Assembly: GCF_000283655.1 (NCBI RefSeq)
Contig: NC_016622.1
Span: 2,616,501 to 2,680,500 of the forward strand
Length of the DNA: 64,000 bases
Direction: 5' to 3'
Origin: Azospirillum lipoferum 4B
GTDB taxonomy: Bacteria > Pseudomonadota > Alphaproteobacteria > Azospirillales > Azospirillaceae
The notes beneath the pieces were generated by a model. The model was not told the origin of the DNA. It searched no databases and saw only the letters and a program-made list of their open reading frames with translations. Within the stretch, counting starts at the first letter, position 1. Every line of letters begins with the position of its first letter. The translations under genes and the position numbers were made by a program. Positions 26,571 to 34,905 of this stretch are shown one piece after another.

Positions 26571-26944
26571 GCGCGGGTTCCTCCGATCAGGTGGCGGTGC
26601 AGTTGCCAGGGGGTCAGCACCCAGCGGGCGCGCAGGCCGATCAGGCGCTTGACCGCCTCGACGCAGGTGAAGGGTCCCCAGGGGGCGGGGCCGTCGGGGC
26701 GGCGCAGCGGGGCGGGATCGACCGTCAGCCCCTGGGCGCGGTACCAGCCCGGCAGGTCGAAATCGGCCGGCAGATCCAGCACCGCGACGTCGGTGAAGCC
26801 CGCCAGCGGATCGACCGCCACCCAGCGCCGCCCGTCGTTCAGCAGGGCCAGACAGTGGCGGAAACCCGGCTTCAGCAGCCGCAGCCACCACAGCGGCGCC
26901 TCCCCGCGATAGACCACCCAGGCACCGGTCAGGGCCGTCGTCAT
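26549..26944 (-). CDS. Phage-module hypothetical protein
   Basis: The 131-residue protein begins MTTALTGAWVVYRGEAPLWWLRLLKPGFRHC and has several Trp/Arg-rich strands, with a later FTCVEAVKRLIGLRARWVLTPWQLHRHL. The His and Cys spacing (GFRHC ... FTCVEAVK) is suggestive of a small papain-like or NlpC-like fold, but this is weak. It overlaps the stop codon of the preceding gene by ATGA and overlaps the portal start by 22 bases, so it is part of the same operon. Confidence 0.6.
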   Translation of the reverse strand: MTTALTGAWVVYRGEAPLWWLRLLKPGFRHCLALLNDGRRWVAVDPLAGFTDVAVLDLPADFDLPGWYRAQGLTVDPAPLRRPDGPAPWGPFTCVEAVKRLIGLRARWVLTPWQLHRHLIGGTRACPHPQP

Positions 26945-27345
26945 CGGGCGATGCCCTTGTCGCGCAGCGCTGGGGCGATCACCTCGAAGGCTTCCTTCCA
27001 CAGGGAATGGGCGCGCTGTTCGCGGAAGCGCTCCGGCTCCGGTGCGCTCTGGCGGCGGCCGTAATGGACCAGCACATGCAGGTGGTCGCGCAGCAGCTTG
27101 CGCGCCCGATACAGCCGGTCTACCACGCGCAGCACATCCTGCGGTTCGCAGGGCCGCTCGACCAGCCCGCGGCCGGCGACGACGCGCGCGCCGGCCGCCT
27201 TGGCGTCCTGTGCCTGCACCGCCCAGAACCACGCCTCCTCCGCCCCGGCGAAGGGCTCGCCATCGGCACGGTAAGGCCCGGCGTGCAGCGGAACGACATG
27301 GGACAGGCGGGCGGCGGGCAAAGCGGGGGCGGCCGGACTCAGCAT
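26941..27345 (-). CDS. First gene of the phage module, unknown function
   Basis: The 134-residue protein is not recognised. It has a compact N-terminus (LSHVVPLHAGPYRADGEPFAGAEEAWFWAVQAQDAKAAG) and an Arg-rich helical C-terminus. AAGGAGACC precedes the ATG at 27345. It leads the five-gene set and starts about 70 bases after the predicted promoter. Its residues do not match a small terminase that I can recognise. Confidence 0.6.
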   Translation of the reverse strand: MLSPAAPALPAARLSHVVPLHAGPYRADGEPFAGAEEAWFWAVQAQDAKAAGARVVAGRGLVERPCEPQDVLRVVDRLYRARKLLRDHLHVLVHYGRRQSAPEPERFREQRAHSLWKEAFEVIAPALRDKGIAR

Positions 27346-27421
27346 GCTGGTCTCCTTGCGGCTTCGGATTTTTGAAAGAGAGCGGCGCCGGGCCAGGATT
27401 GCGGCCGCGCCATCTGTTTGC

Positions 27422-27450
27422 GTTATGTTCCGGCCAATGGACGCGGTCAA
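27422..27450 (-). promoter_or_regulatory. Promoter of the phage-module operon
   Basis: On the minus strand TTGACC (27450-27445) and CATAAC (27427-27422) are spaced by 17 bases, matching sigma-70 at 5 of 6 and 4 of 6 positions. It faces the phage genes, and the S24 repressor gene points the other way. Confidence 0.55.
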
Positions 27451-27453
27451 TAG

Positions 27454-27507
27454 ATTTATGAAAAAGTTCCTAGGGACGCTGTCGCCCATTTATGAGATTA
27501 TCGTCCC
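27454..27507. promoter_or_regulatory. Candidate S24-repressor operators
   Basis: ATTTATGA occurs at 27454-27461 and 27488-27495, and an inverted pair GGGACG (27473-27478) / CGTCCC (27502-27507) is interleaved, the latter ending at the repressor ATG. The stretch is AT-rich and lies between the divergent genes, where an autoregulated repressor would bind. Confidence 0.4.
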
Positions 27508-28140
27508 ATGCTGAAACATACGGACATCTGGCGGGCCATCGACCGCCTCGCGGCACAGCACGGGCTCTCCGCCTCCGGGCTGGCGCGGCGCGCCGGACTG
27601 GACCCGACCACCTTCAACAAGAGCAAGCGCACGACCAGCGACGGCAAGCTGCGCTGGCCATCGACGGAAAGCATCTCCAAGGTGCTGGACGCCACCGGCG
27701 CGTCCCTGTCGGAATTCGTGTCGCTGGTCGGCGACGGCGCCGGCACCACCCCGCTGCAGCGGGTTCCGGTGATCGGCTATGCCCAGGCCGGTTCCGCCGG
27801 CTATTTCGACGACGCCGGCTTCCCCGCCGGCAGCGGCTGGGACGAGCTGCTGTTCCCCAGCCTGGGCGACCCGCATGCCTATGCGCTGGAGATTTCCGGC
27901 GACAGCATGGAACCGGTCTATCGCGACGGCGACACCATCATCGTGTCCCCCGCGGCACAAATCCGCCGCAACGACCGCGTCGTCGTCCGCACCAAGGGCG
28001 GCGAGGTGATGGCCAAGCAGCTGATCCGCGAGACCGCGACCAGGATCGAGCTTCTGTCGATCAACCGCGCCCACCCCGACCGCAGCATCCCGCTGTCGGA
28101 GGTCGCCTGGATGGCGCGGATCATCTGGGCGAGCCAGTGA
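27508..28140 (+). CDS. LexA/CI-type S24 repressor
   Basis: The 210-residue regulator has an N-terminal helix-turn-helix (about 5-70; SASGLARRAGLDPTTFNK) and a C-terminal peptidase S24 domain. The self-cleavage residues are visible: Ser133 in GDSMEPVYRDGD and Lys170 in EVMAKQL, with an Ala94-Gly95 cleavage site in YAQAGSAG. This is the layout of lambda-CI-like and LexA-like repressors that split on RecA activation after DNA damage. It is divergent from the phage head genes, so it probably represses them. The ATG at 27508 overlaps the candidate operator, implying autoregulation. Confidence 0.9.
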   Translation: MLKHTDIWRAIDRLAAQHGLSASGLARRAGLDPTTFNKSKRTTSDGKLRWPSTESISKVLDATGASLSEFVSLVGDGAGTTPLQRVPVIGYAQAGSAGYFDDAGFPAGSGWDELLFPSLGDPHAYALEISGDSMEPVYRDGDTIIVSPAAQIRRNDRVVVRTKGGEVMAKQLIRETATRIELLSINRAHPDRSIPLSEVAWMARIIWASQ

Positions 28141-28630
28141 GGTAGGGTTCGGCTTCGGGTGCCCCCTCCCCATCCCTCCCCCTCTTCGAGGGAGAGGGGG
28201 TAGGAGCTTTGTCGACGCACGGCGGCAGTCCCCTCTCCCACCGAAGGTGGGGGAGGGTTAGGGAGGGGGCAAAAGCCTCTCGCACCCCCAACCCTTCCTA
28301 GGAAAATTTCCCTTTACCGCCGCCCCCGGCAAGCGCTACCGTCCATTCCATGGACCGCGCCGCAAGCCTGGACAGCCTTCACCGCACCCATGACGCCCGC
28401 CCGCCGACGCCCGAGCTGCGCACCGCTTTGTTCGGCGGTGCCGCCCGCGCCAACGCCGTCAAGCGCGCTGCAACGCTCCGCCTGCACACGGACCTCGCGG
28501 CCGAGGCGCGCCTCGCCACCGCCCGGCGTCGCCGCGCATTGAGCGCCGCAACCTGCAGGACCGACGCGTGGCTGACCCGTTTGGCCGCCACGCTGGCCCA
28601 TCACCGCCGGGCGGCGGTGGCTCTGCTCGA
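28141..28630. other. Gap with a dispersed palindrome and one doubtful small frame
   Basis: The stretch holds a type I palindromic repeat (28161-28270). The remainder, 28280-28630, is covered by a weak plus-strand frame listed separately. No other signal is evident. Confidence 0.5.
28161..28270. repeat. Dispersed palindromic repeat, type I, copy A
   Basis: The repeat starts GCCCCCTCCCCATCCCTCCC and ends with the near complement GGGAGGGTTAGGGAGGGGGC, with internal hairpins CCCTCTTCGAGGG and CCCACCGAAGGTGGG. The same sequence recurs at 42015-42136 (nearly identical at both ends, with a longer spacer) and inverted at 46569-46693. It looks like a genome-wide REP-type element. Confidence 0.85.
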
Positions 28631-28655
28631 TCAGCGGAACGCGTATTCCCAATAG
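28350..28655 (+). CDS. Doubtful small Arg/Ala-rich protein
   Basis: This 101-residue frame (MDRAASLDSLHRTHDARPP...) has no ribosome site, an Ala/Arg-heavy composition and no known family. Its last 25 bases overlap the end of the aminotransferase gene on the other strand. It may be a chance frame in GC-rich DNA. Confidence 0.3.
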   Translation: MDRAASLDSLHRTHDARPPTPELRTALFGGAARANAVKRAATLRLHTDLAAEARLATARRRRALSAATCRTDAWLTRLAATLAHHRRAAVALLDQRNAYSQ

Positions 28656-29479
28656 AGCGCCCGCGCCCGCTGGAAGATCGGACCGGCCGCGAAGCTGCGG
28701 TCCTCCACCTTGGTCACCGGCACGCATTTGGCGTGGTTGCCGGTGGAGAAGACCTCGTCGGCCTCCAGCACATCCCGAGTGGTCAGGGTGCATTCCTCCA
28801 CCGTCACCCCGTCGCCCCGCAGCAGGGCGATGACGCGCTGGCGGGTGATGCCGTTCAGGAAGCAGCCGTTGGGAACCGGCGTCCGCACCACGCCGTCCTT
28901 GGCGATGAAGATGTTCGACGTGGCGAACTCCGCCACATTGCCGATGGCGTCCAGCATGATCGCGTTCTGGAAACCGCGCTTGCGCGCCTCGGTCAGCGCC
29001 AGCCCGGCGTTGGGATACAGGCAGGCCGCCTTGGCCTCGGTCGGGGCCATGGTCGGAATCGGGCGGCGGCGGGTGGAGATGCAGGCGGCGAAGCCGGTCG
29101 GCTGCGGCAGCGGGTCCTCGTAGATCGACAGGACGAAACGCGTGCTCTCCGGCGCCGGGGCGACGAAGCCGTCATCGGCGTAGAACATCGGACGGATGTA
29201 CAGCTCCGCATCCTTGGGGAAGCGGCGGATGCCGTCCCAGCACAGCTCCTCGATCTCGCCGGCGGTGACCATCGGCTCCAGCCCCAGGACCAGGGCCGAG
29301 CGGATGGCGCGGGCGCAATGCAGGTCCAGGTCGGGGGCCACGCCCTGGAAGGCGCGCGCGCCGTCGAAGACCGTCGAAGAGAGCCACAGCGTGTGGGACA
29401 GCGGTCCGACAATCGGCGGATTGCCCTCCACCCATTCGCCCTGGATCCAGCTCCACGCCTGGCCTGCCATGCCGCCCAT
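28631..29479 (-). CDS. ilvE: Branched-chain amino acid aminotransferase, class IV
   Basis: The cytosolic PLP enzyme carries out the last step of valine, leucine and isoleucine synthesis. It is 282 residues, within the fold-type IV range. The PLP-lysine motif is PTEAKAACLYPNAGLALTEA (about 150-170), followed by the binding segment GFQNAIMLDAIGNVAEFATSNIFI and the C-terminal FSTGNHAKCVPVT loop. The first domain is WIQGEWVEGNPPIVGPLSHTLWLSSTVFDGARAF. D-amino acid or aromatic specificity cannot be excluded. The ATG at 29479 has GGAAGGA upstream. Confidence 0.85.
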   Translation of the reverse strand: MGGMAGQAWSWIQGEWVEGNPPIVGPLSHTLWLSSTVFDGARAFQGVAPDLDLHCARAIRSALVLGLEPMVTAGEIEELCWDGIRRFPKDAELYIRPMFYADDGFVAPAPESTRFVLSIYEDPLPQPTGFAACISTRRRPIPTMAPTEAKAACLYPNAGLALTEARKRGFQNAIMLDAIGNVAEFATSNIFIAKDGVVRTPVPNGCFLNGITRQRVIALLRGDGVTVEECTLTTRDVLEADEVFSTGNHAKCVPVTKVEDRSFAAGPIFQRARALYWEYAFR

Positions 29480-29709
29480 GATTGGTCCTTCCCTAGGATA
29501 GAAATGTGTTCGTCCGCTGGGCGACGCCGGTTCGCGCCGCCCATTGGTGGTTCGTCGTCGTTGGTGATCTCCCGAAGAGCATACCCCCTCGCCGCCGCCG
29601 GTCAACCGGTCCGCACGCAATCGTCCCGTGCGATGGAGCGGAATGCGGAGTCGGCCGTTGATAGGGGAGAGCGCGCAATCGCCACCGGCCAACAGAGGGA
29701 GAGCATCCC

Positions 29710-29886
29710 ATGCCGACCACCGCCCCCAGCCCGTTCCCCGGTCCTCACGAGGATGTCCCGGTCGTCGACCTGCCGGGCACCGACAACCCCGACCTGCCCG
29801 ATCCCGGCGGCCCCGGCACCACCGACAGCCCGGCTCCCGGCAACGACCTGCCGCCGTCGCGCCCGACCGACCCGGATTTCGTCTGA
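29710..29886 (+). CDS. Small proline-rich protein
   Basis: The 58-residue frame is rich in Pro, Asp and Gly (VPVVDLPGTDNPDLPDPGGPG). It starts at an ATG with GAGGGAGAG upstream and is followed 15 bases later by a strong terminator, which supports a real transcript. No family is recognised; it is probably disordered. Confidence 0.55.
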   Translation: MPTTAPSPFPGPHEDVPVVDLPGTDNPDLPDPGGPGTTDSPAPGNDLPPSRPTDPDFV

Positions 29887-29900
29887 GGCCCGCAAAACGA

Positions 29901-29928
29901 AAAAGGCGCCCCCGAAGGGGCGCCTTTT
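29901..29928. terminator. Terminator of the small proline-rich gene and of sdhB
   Basis: AAAAGGCGCCCC (29901-29912) and GGGGCGCCTTTT (29917-29928) form a perfect 12-bp stem with a CGAA loop. Runs of A and T on both sides make it effective in both directions between convergent genes. Confidence 0.88.
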
Positions 29929-29952
29929 CCTTGTCGCAGACGCTGCCCGCGA

Positions 29953-30729
29953 TCAGCGGCGCACGACCATCAGCTTCTTGATCTCGGCGATGGCCTTGGC
30001 GGGGTTCAGACCCTTCGGGCACGCCTTGGTGCAGTTCATGATGGTGTGGCAGCGATAGAGGCGGAACGGATCCTCGAGGTTGTCGAGGCGCTCGCCCGTC
30101 ATCTCGTCGCGGCTGTCGACGATCCAGCGATAGGCCTGGAGCAGGATCGATGGGCCGAGGTAACGGTCGCCGTTCCACCAGTAGCTGGGGCAGGAGGTCG
30201 AGCAGCAGAAGCACAGGATGCACTCGTAGAGGCCGTCCAGCTTGGCGCGGTCCTCCGGCGACTGCAGCCGCTCGCGGCTCGGGGCCGGCGACTGCGACTG
30301 CAGCCACGGCTTGATCGAGGCGAGCTGGGCATAGATGTGCTTCAGGTCGGGGACCAGATCCTTCACCACCGGCATGTGCGGCAGCGGGTAGATCTTGACG
30401 TCGCCCGGAACCTCGTCGATGGCCTTCAGGCAGGCCAGCGTGTTCGTGCCGTCGATGTTCATCGCGCACGACCCGCAGATGCCCTCGCGGCAGGACCGCC
30501 GGAAGGTCAGCGTGCTGTCGACCTGATTCTTGATGTAGATGATCGCGTCCAGGATCATCGGCCCGAACTTGTCGAGGTCGACCACATAGGTGTCGACGCG
30601 CGGGTTCTGGCCGTCGTCCGGGTTCCAGCGGTAGATCTTGAAGCTCTTGGCCCGCTTGGCGCCGTTCGCGACGTTGACGGTCTTGCCGACACCGACCTTG
30701 GAGTTGGCTGGCAGGTTGAATTCAACCAT
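29953..30729 (-). CDS. sdhB: Succinate dehydrogenase iron-sulfur subunit
   Basis: SdhB carries electrons from the flavin of SdhA to quinone in complex II at the inner membrane. All three cluster motifs are visible in the 258 residues: CREGICGSC with a downstream Cys for [2Fe-2S] (about 80-110), [12 protein letters not shown] for [4Fe-4S] (about 170), and [15 protein letters not shown] for the [3Fe-4S] site (about 225-240). It is the last gene of the sdhCDAB operon, starting 26 bp after sdhA. Confidence 0.97.
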   Translation of the reverse strand: MVEFNLPANSKVGVGKTVNVANGAKRAKSFKIYRWNPDDGQNPRVDTYVVDLDKFGPMILDAIIYIKNQVDSTLTFRRSCREGICGSCAMNIDGTNTLACLKAIDEVPGDVKIYPLPHMPVVKDLVPDLKHIYAQLASIKPWLQSQSPAPSRERLQSPEDRAKLDGLYECILCFCCSTSCPSYWWNGDRYLGPSILLQAYRWIVDSRDEMTGERLDNLEDPFRLYRCHTIMNCTKACPKGLNPAKAIAEIKKLMVVRR

Positions 30730-30755
30730 GGCTGATTTCCTTTATCCGGCGGGCC

Positions 30756-32540
30756 TTAGTACACACGGGCCTTCGGCGGGAAGACCTCGACCTCATCGGT
30801 CAGGGTGTACATGTGGACCGGGCGGTAATCGATCTTCGTCTCGCCATTGTCCGCGACCCAGATGACGGTGTGCTTCATCCAGCCTTCGTCGTCGCGGTTC
30901 GGATAGTCTTCACGCGCATGCGCGCCGCGGCTTTCCGGACGGTTCTGGGCGGAGTGCAGGGTGGCGACCGCCTGACCCAGCAGGTTGTCCAGTTCCAGCG
31001 CCTCGACCAGATCGGAGTTCCAGACCAGCGAACGGTCGGAGATGGCGATCTCGCCCTTCTTGGCATAGACCGCGTCGATCTTCTTCACGCCCTCGTCCAG
31101 GACCTCGCCGGTGCGGAAGACGGCGCAGTTGTTCTGCATCGTCCGCTGCATCTCCAGCCGCAGGTCGGCCGACTTGATCGAGCCCTTGGCGTTGCGGATG
31201 CGGTCGAACCGCTCCAGCGCCTTGTCGCAAGAGTCCGGCTTGACCGACGGGGCCTTGCCCGGCTTGACGATCTCGGCGGCGCGGATGGCGGCCGCACGGC
31301 CGAACACCACCAGATCGAGCAGCGAGTTGGAGCCCAGGCGGTTGGCGCCGTGCACCGACACGCAGGCCGCCTCGCCGATGGCCATCAGGCCCGGGACCAC
31401 CTGGTCCGGGTTCTCGGCCGTCGGCGACAGCACCTCGCAGTGAACGTTGGTCGGGATGCCGCCCATGTTGTAGTGGACGGTCGGCAGGACCGGGATCGGC
31501 TCCTTGGTCACGTCCACGCCGGCGAAGATCTTGGCCGTCTCGGCGATGCCGGGCAGGCGCTGGTGGATGATCTCCGGCGGCAGATGCTCCAGGTGCAGGT
31601 GGATGTGGTCCTTGTGCTCACCCACGCCGCGGCCTTCGCGGATCTCGATGGTCATCGAGCGGGACACGACGTCGCGCGACGCCAGATCCTTGGCCGACGG
31701 GGCATAGCGCTCCATGAAGCGCTCGCCGTTGGAGTTGGTCAGATAGCCGCCCTCGCCGCGCACGCCCTCGGTGATGAGGCAGCCGGAGCCGTAGATGCCG
31801 GTCGGGTGGAACTGCACGAACTCCATGTCCTGCAGCGGCAGGCCGGCGCGCAGGATCATGCCGCCGCCGTCGCCGGTGCAGGTGTGGGCCGAGGTCGCCG
31901 AGAAATAGGCGCGGCCGTAGCCGCCGGTCGCCAGCACCACCAGCTGGCCGCGGAAGCGGTGCAGCGTGCCGTCGTCCAGGTTCCAGGCCAGCACGCCCTT
32001 GCAGACGCCGTCCTCCATGATGAGGTCGAGCGCGAAGTATTCGACGAAGAACTCCGCCTCGTGCTTCAGCGACTGCTGGTAGAGGGTGTGCAGGATGGCG
32101 TGGCCGGTGCGGTCGGCGGCGGCGCAGGTCCGGTAGGCCTGGGTCTTGCCGTACTGCGCGGTCATGCCGCCGAAGGCGCGCTGGTAGATCTTGCCTTCGG
32201 GCGTGCGGCTGAACGGAACGCCGTAATGCTCCAGCTCGATGATCGCCGGAATGGCCTCGCGGCACATGTACTCGATGGCGTCCTGGTCGCCCAGCCAGTC
32301 CGACCCCTTCACGGTGTCGTACATGTGGTAGCGCCAGTCGTCCTCGCCCATGTTGCCGAGCGCGGCCGAGATGCCGCCCTGCGCCGCCACGGTGTGGCTG
32401 CGGGTCGGGAACACCTTGGTGATGCAGGCGGTCTTCAGGCCCTTTTCGGCCATGCCGAAGGTGGCGCGCAGACCGGCGCCGCCGGCGCCGACGACGACGA
32501 CGTCATAAGTGTGGTCGATGATGTTGTAGGCGGTCGCCAT
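30756..32540 (-). CDS. sdhA: Succinate dehydrogenase flavoprotein subunit
   Basis: SdhA oxidises succinate to fumarate in the TCA cycle. The 594-residue protein has the FAD-binding Rossmann motif [20 protein letters not shown] (about 16-35), the covalent-flavin His in [15 protein letters not shown], and the active-site motifs [21 protein letters not shown] and [22 protein letters not shown]. The C-terminal [16 protein letters not shown] is conserved. The ATG at 32540 is 5 bp after sdhD. Longer in-frame starts would overlap sdhD and are rejected. Confidence 0.97.
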   Translation of the reverse strand: MATAYNIIDHTYDVVVVGAGGAGLRATFGMAEKGLKTACITKVFPTRSHTVAAQGGISAALGNMGEDDWRYHMYDTVKGSDWLGDQDAIEYMCREAIPAIIELEHYGVPFSRTPEGKIYQRAFGGMTAQYGKTQAYRTCAAADRTGHAILHTLYQQSLKHEAEFFVEYFALDLIMEDGVCKGVLAWNLDDGTLHRFRGQLVVLATGGYGRAYFSATSAHTCTGDGGGMILRAGLPLQDMEFVQFHPTGIYGSGCLITEGVRGEGGYLTNSNGERFMERYAPSAKDLASRDVVSRSMTIEIREGRGVGEHKDHIHLHLEHLPPEIIHQRLPGIAETAKIFAGVDVTKEPIPVLPTVHYNMGGIPTNVHCEVLSPTAENPDQVVPGLMAIGEAACVSVHGANRLGSNSLLDLVVFGRAAAIRAAEIVKPGKAPSVKPDSCDKALERFDRIRNAKGSIKSADLRLEMQRTMQNNCAVFRTGEVLDEGVKKIDAVYAKKGEIAISDRSLVWNSDLVEALELDNLLGQAVATLHSAQNRPESRGAHAREDYPNRDDEGWMKHTVIWVADNGETKIDYRPVHMYTLTDEVEVFPPKARVY

Positions 32541-32545
32541 GGTCG

Positions 32546-32941
32546 TCAGGCTCCGATGAAGATCTTCACGACGGCCAGCACGCAGGCGGCCGCCAGGGCG
32601 AAGGACAGGAACTTGACGCCGATGATCAGCGCCATCTTCTGCCATTCGACATGCACATAGTCCTCGATGACCATCTGCAGCCCGGACTGGGCATGGTGGA
32701 AGGTGACCACGGCGGTGAGGACCATCATGACGGCCGAGAAGGGCGACTTCATCCAGGCGACGAAGGCGGCGTGATCGGCACCCAGGTGACCGATGACCCC
32801 GAAGACGAACCAGACGGTCAGCGGGACCAGGGCGATCGCGGTCAGACGCTGCGACCACCAATGTTCGGTACCATGCTTGGCGGAACCCAGACCGCGCGCG
32901 ACCTGCAGCGGCGAACGGAGGGTCTTGCTATTGGACGCCAT
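32546..32941 (-). CDS. sdhD: Succinate dehydrogenase membrane anchor SdhD
   Basis: The 131-residue protein has three membrane helices and anchors complex II. The first half carries [23 protein letters not shown]. The second helix ends in [16 protein letters not shown], where a His is the likely heme b ligand and the Asp-Tyr pair lies near the quinone site. The start is 11 bp after sdhC and it is co-transcribed. Confidence 0.93.
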   Translation of the reverse strand: MASNSKTLRSPLQVARGLGSAKHGTEHWWSQRLTAIALVPLTVWFVFGVIGHLGADHAAFVAWMKSPFSAVMMVLTAVVTFHHAQSGLQMVIEDYVHVEWQKMALIIGVKFLSFALAAACVLAVVKIFIGA

Positions 32942-32952
32942 GTCTTATCTCC

Positions 32953-33342
32953 TCACCACACGGCCAGGCCGACGATCCAGGTCAGCACGGTCAGCACCGC
33001 CGCCGCGCCGAGGACGACCTTGTTGTTGCGGTCGGCGTCGGTCAGTTCGAACGACTTGCCGGCATCCCAGACCAGATGGCGGACGCCGTTGCACAGGTGG
33101 TAGTACAGCGCCGCCGACCAGCCGAACATCAGGAGCAGGCCGAAGAAGGAGCCGATGAAACCCTGCGCGCGCGCGAACGCCTCCGGACCGGCGGCGGCGG
33201 CGACCAGCCACCAGACCAGCAGAAGCGTGCCCACAGCCAGCCCGACGCCCGTGATGCGGTGCGTGATGGACATGACTGCGGTCAACGGGAGTTTGTAGAC
33301 TTGAAGGTGCGGGGAGAGCGGCCGACCGCTGCCGTTTGCCAT
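32953..33342 (-). CDS. sdhC: Succinate dehydrogenase cytochrome b556 subunit
   Basis: The 129-residue membrane subunit begins with RPLSPHLQVYKLPLTAVMSITHRITGVGL, the family signature for the quinone-binding region. The second heme ligand lies in YYHLCNGVRHLVWD (about 85-98). Three hydrophobic segments are present. AGAGGACGA precedes the ATG at 33342; a longer frame begins at 33381 but lacks a good site. It is the first gene of sdhCDAB. Confidence 0.93.
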   Translation of the reverse strand: MANGSGRPLSPHLQVYKLPLTAVMSITHRITGVGLAVGTLLLVWWLVAAAAGPEAFARAQGFIGSFFGLLLMFGWSAALYYHLCNGVRHLVWDAGKSFELTDADRNNKVVLGAAAVLTVLTWIVGLAVW

Positions 33343-33617
33343 TGCGTCGTCCTCTGTTCGCGGCCGGGCGCGGCGCAACATGACGATTGCCGCGGCGGCT
33401 GGGTGGTGCGTGCCCTTTTGGGACGGCTGTCCGTCCTATTGGTTGGCGCAATGAATTACGCTCACGCAGCATCCGAGTCAACGGCGGGGGGTGGCCGAAA
33501 GTGCTGGTGTGACGATTTTGGCGCAGCGCGGGAAGTGGCTGAAAAGAAACGGCCTTCGGGTCCTGTGGTAATACCAGCGAAAGCGGCCAGTCGCAGGCCG
33601 TCGCGCTTGGCTCCCCG

Positions 33618-33881
33618 CTACTTGTCGAAGCGGCGCACGTTCTCGACCATCATCGAGTACATCTGCGTAATCAGTTCCGCCGGACGCAGGCGGCCGAACG
33701 GAATGTTGTCCTTGGCCCATTCGACCAAGCCCGGCGGCGGCTTCACCGGCGCCACCTCGTACCCCGCCTTCTTCAGCGCGGCGGTCACCGCCTTCGCCTG
33801 CTTGGCATAATCCTCGTTGAAGAAGGACTTGTCGGCGTCCTTGATCGCCTTGGCGATGATGTCCTCGATGGGGGCGGGCAT
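33618..33881 (-). CDS. Conserved small protein of unknown function
   Basis: The 87-residue soluble protein has the pattern IIAKAIKDADKSFFNEDYAKQAKAVTAALKKAGYEVAPV, then EWAKDNIPFGRLRPAELITQMYSMMVENVRRF, which resembles a small alphaproteobacterial family of unknown function. The start is uncertain: ATG at 33881 is chosen because the alternative GTG at 33923 adds a Pro/Ser stretch. Neither has a strong ribosome site. It lies upstream of, and in the same direction as, sdhC. Confidence 0.65.
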   Translation of the reverse strand: MPAPIEDIIAKAIKDADKSFFNEDYAKQAKAVTAALKKAGYEVAPVKPPPGLVEWAKDNIPFGRLRPAELITQMYSMMVENVRRFDK

Positions 33882-33980
33882 GCCGATGCTGGAACCGGGT
33901 CTGGTTGGCGTGGATGGCGACACCCTGTCACAGACAGCGGGGATGGCGCAATCCGCTCGCCGGCTCCGGCGGTCCGCCGG

Positions 33981-34868
33981 TCAGGCCGGCAGGTCGCCCG
34001 CCTGCATCCGGGCGAGAATGTCCTGGTGGTCGCGCAGGGCATGACGGAAGGGAGAGCGCATATGGTCCGACATCCGCTCCATCGCCTTGGCATGCAGCCG
34101 CTCAGGATCCCCCAACAAGGCGGCCAGCGCATGGATTTCCGCCATTCCATAGGCGCAGCGCCGCGGTTTGGAGCGCAGCAGGAAATGCATCGATCCGGCG
34201 GTGATCAGCCCGCGCCCGTGCCGGCGCGCGATCGATTCCAACCCTTTGCGGCTGTAGAAGAAGACATGCTGGCCGTTGTTCTCGCCGAAGTAATACCAGC
34301 TGCGGTCCTGTCCGCTGTAAAGCTCGGTCGTGACGATCAGGATGTCCGGATCGAAGCCGAACAACGCCTCGATGTCGCGCGCCGGATCGGGCAGATGCTC
34401 CAGCACCTCGAATGCGGTGACCACGTCCGCCCGCTCCACCCCGGCCTGTTCGGCGGAATGGAAGGGCACATAGAAGTTCGGCGTATAGGGCTCGTGCAGG
34501 AAGACGTTCCAACCGCGGTCCCGCATGATCCTTGCGAACAGGCCGTTGCCGCCGGCCCAGTCGAGGCAGACGGCATCCGCGCCGACGCCGAGCATCGACA
34601 GGATCAGGTCCACCCGCATCGACAGATCGAAGCTGCGGGCGACGATGCCGACATCGGTGAGAGGACGGGGATCGGCATAGGCGTCGGCCAGCCAGTACGG
34701 CCTTTCCGTCTGCATCGATCCGCAGCCCTTGCATTCGAAGAAGCCGGCCCGGTGACGCCCCATCAGCAGCAATTCGAACCTGGGAACGCTGTCGGCACCG
34801 CACAGGCGGCAGGGCACCGGTACCGGATCGCCTTGTCCGATCCCCATTGCGCTGCCTTCCGCGGCCAT
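33981..34868 (-). CDS. SAM-dependent methyltransferase with an N-terminal zinc ribbon
   Basis: A 295-residue protein. Residues about 18-50 hold two CxxC pairs (CRLCGAD and CKGCGSM), a probable zinc ribbon. A class I methyltransferase domain follows: VCLDWAGGNGLFARIMRDRGW (SAM-binding glycine motif), and DVVTAFEVLEHLPDP as the post-motif. Members of this group methylate sugars in polysaccharide or lipid synthesis; no such gene lies nearby, so the substrate is open. The ATG at 34868 has AAAGGACGC upstream, and an ATG ten codons earlier is rejected. It starts 37 bp after rlmN in the same direction. Confidence 0.85.
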   Translation of the reverse strand: MAAEGSAMGIGQGDPVPVPCRLCGADSVPRFELLLMGRHRAGFFECKGCGSMQTERPYWLADAYADPRPLTDVGIVARSFDLSMRVDLILSMLGVGADAVCLDWAGGNGLFARIMRDRGWNVFLHEPYTPNFYVPFHSAEQAGVERADVVTAFEVLEHLPDPARDIEALFGFDPDILIVTTELYSGQDRSWYYFGENNGQHVFFYSRKGLESIARRHGRGLITAGSMHFLLRSKPRRCAYGMAEIHALAALLGDPERLHAKAMERMSDHMRSPFRHALRDHQDILARMQAGDLPA

Positions 34869-34905
34869 GTCGAAGCGTCCTTTCGCAATGCCCTGCAATC
34901 CGCCC

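Noticed and set aside
23908-27345. Gene transfer agent cluster
   Set aside because: The portal looks podoviral and the usual GTA capsid, protease and tail genes are missing; a partial phage head module is the simpler reading.
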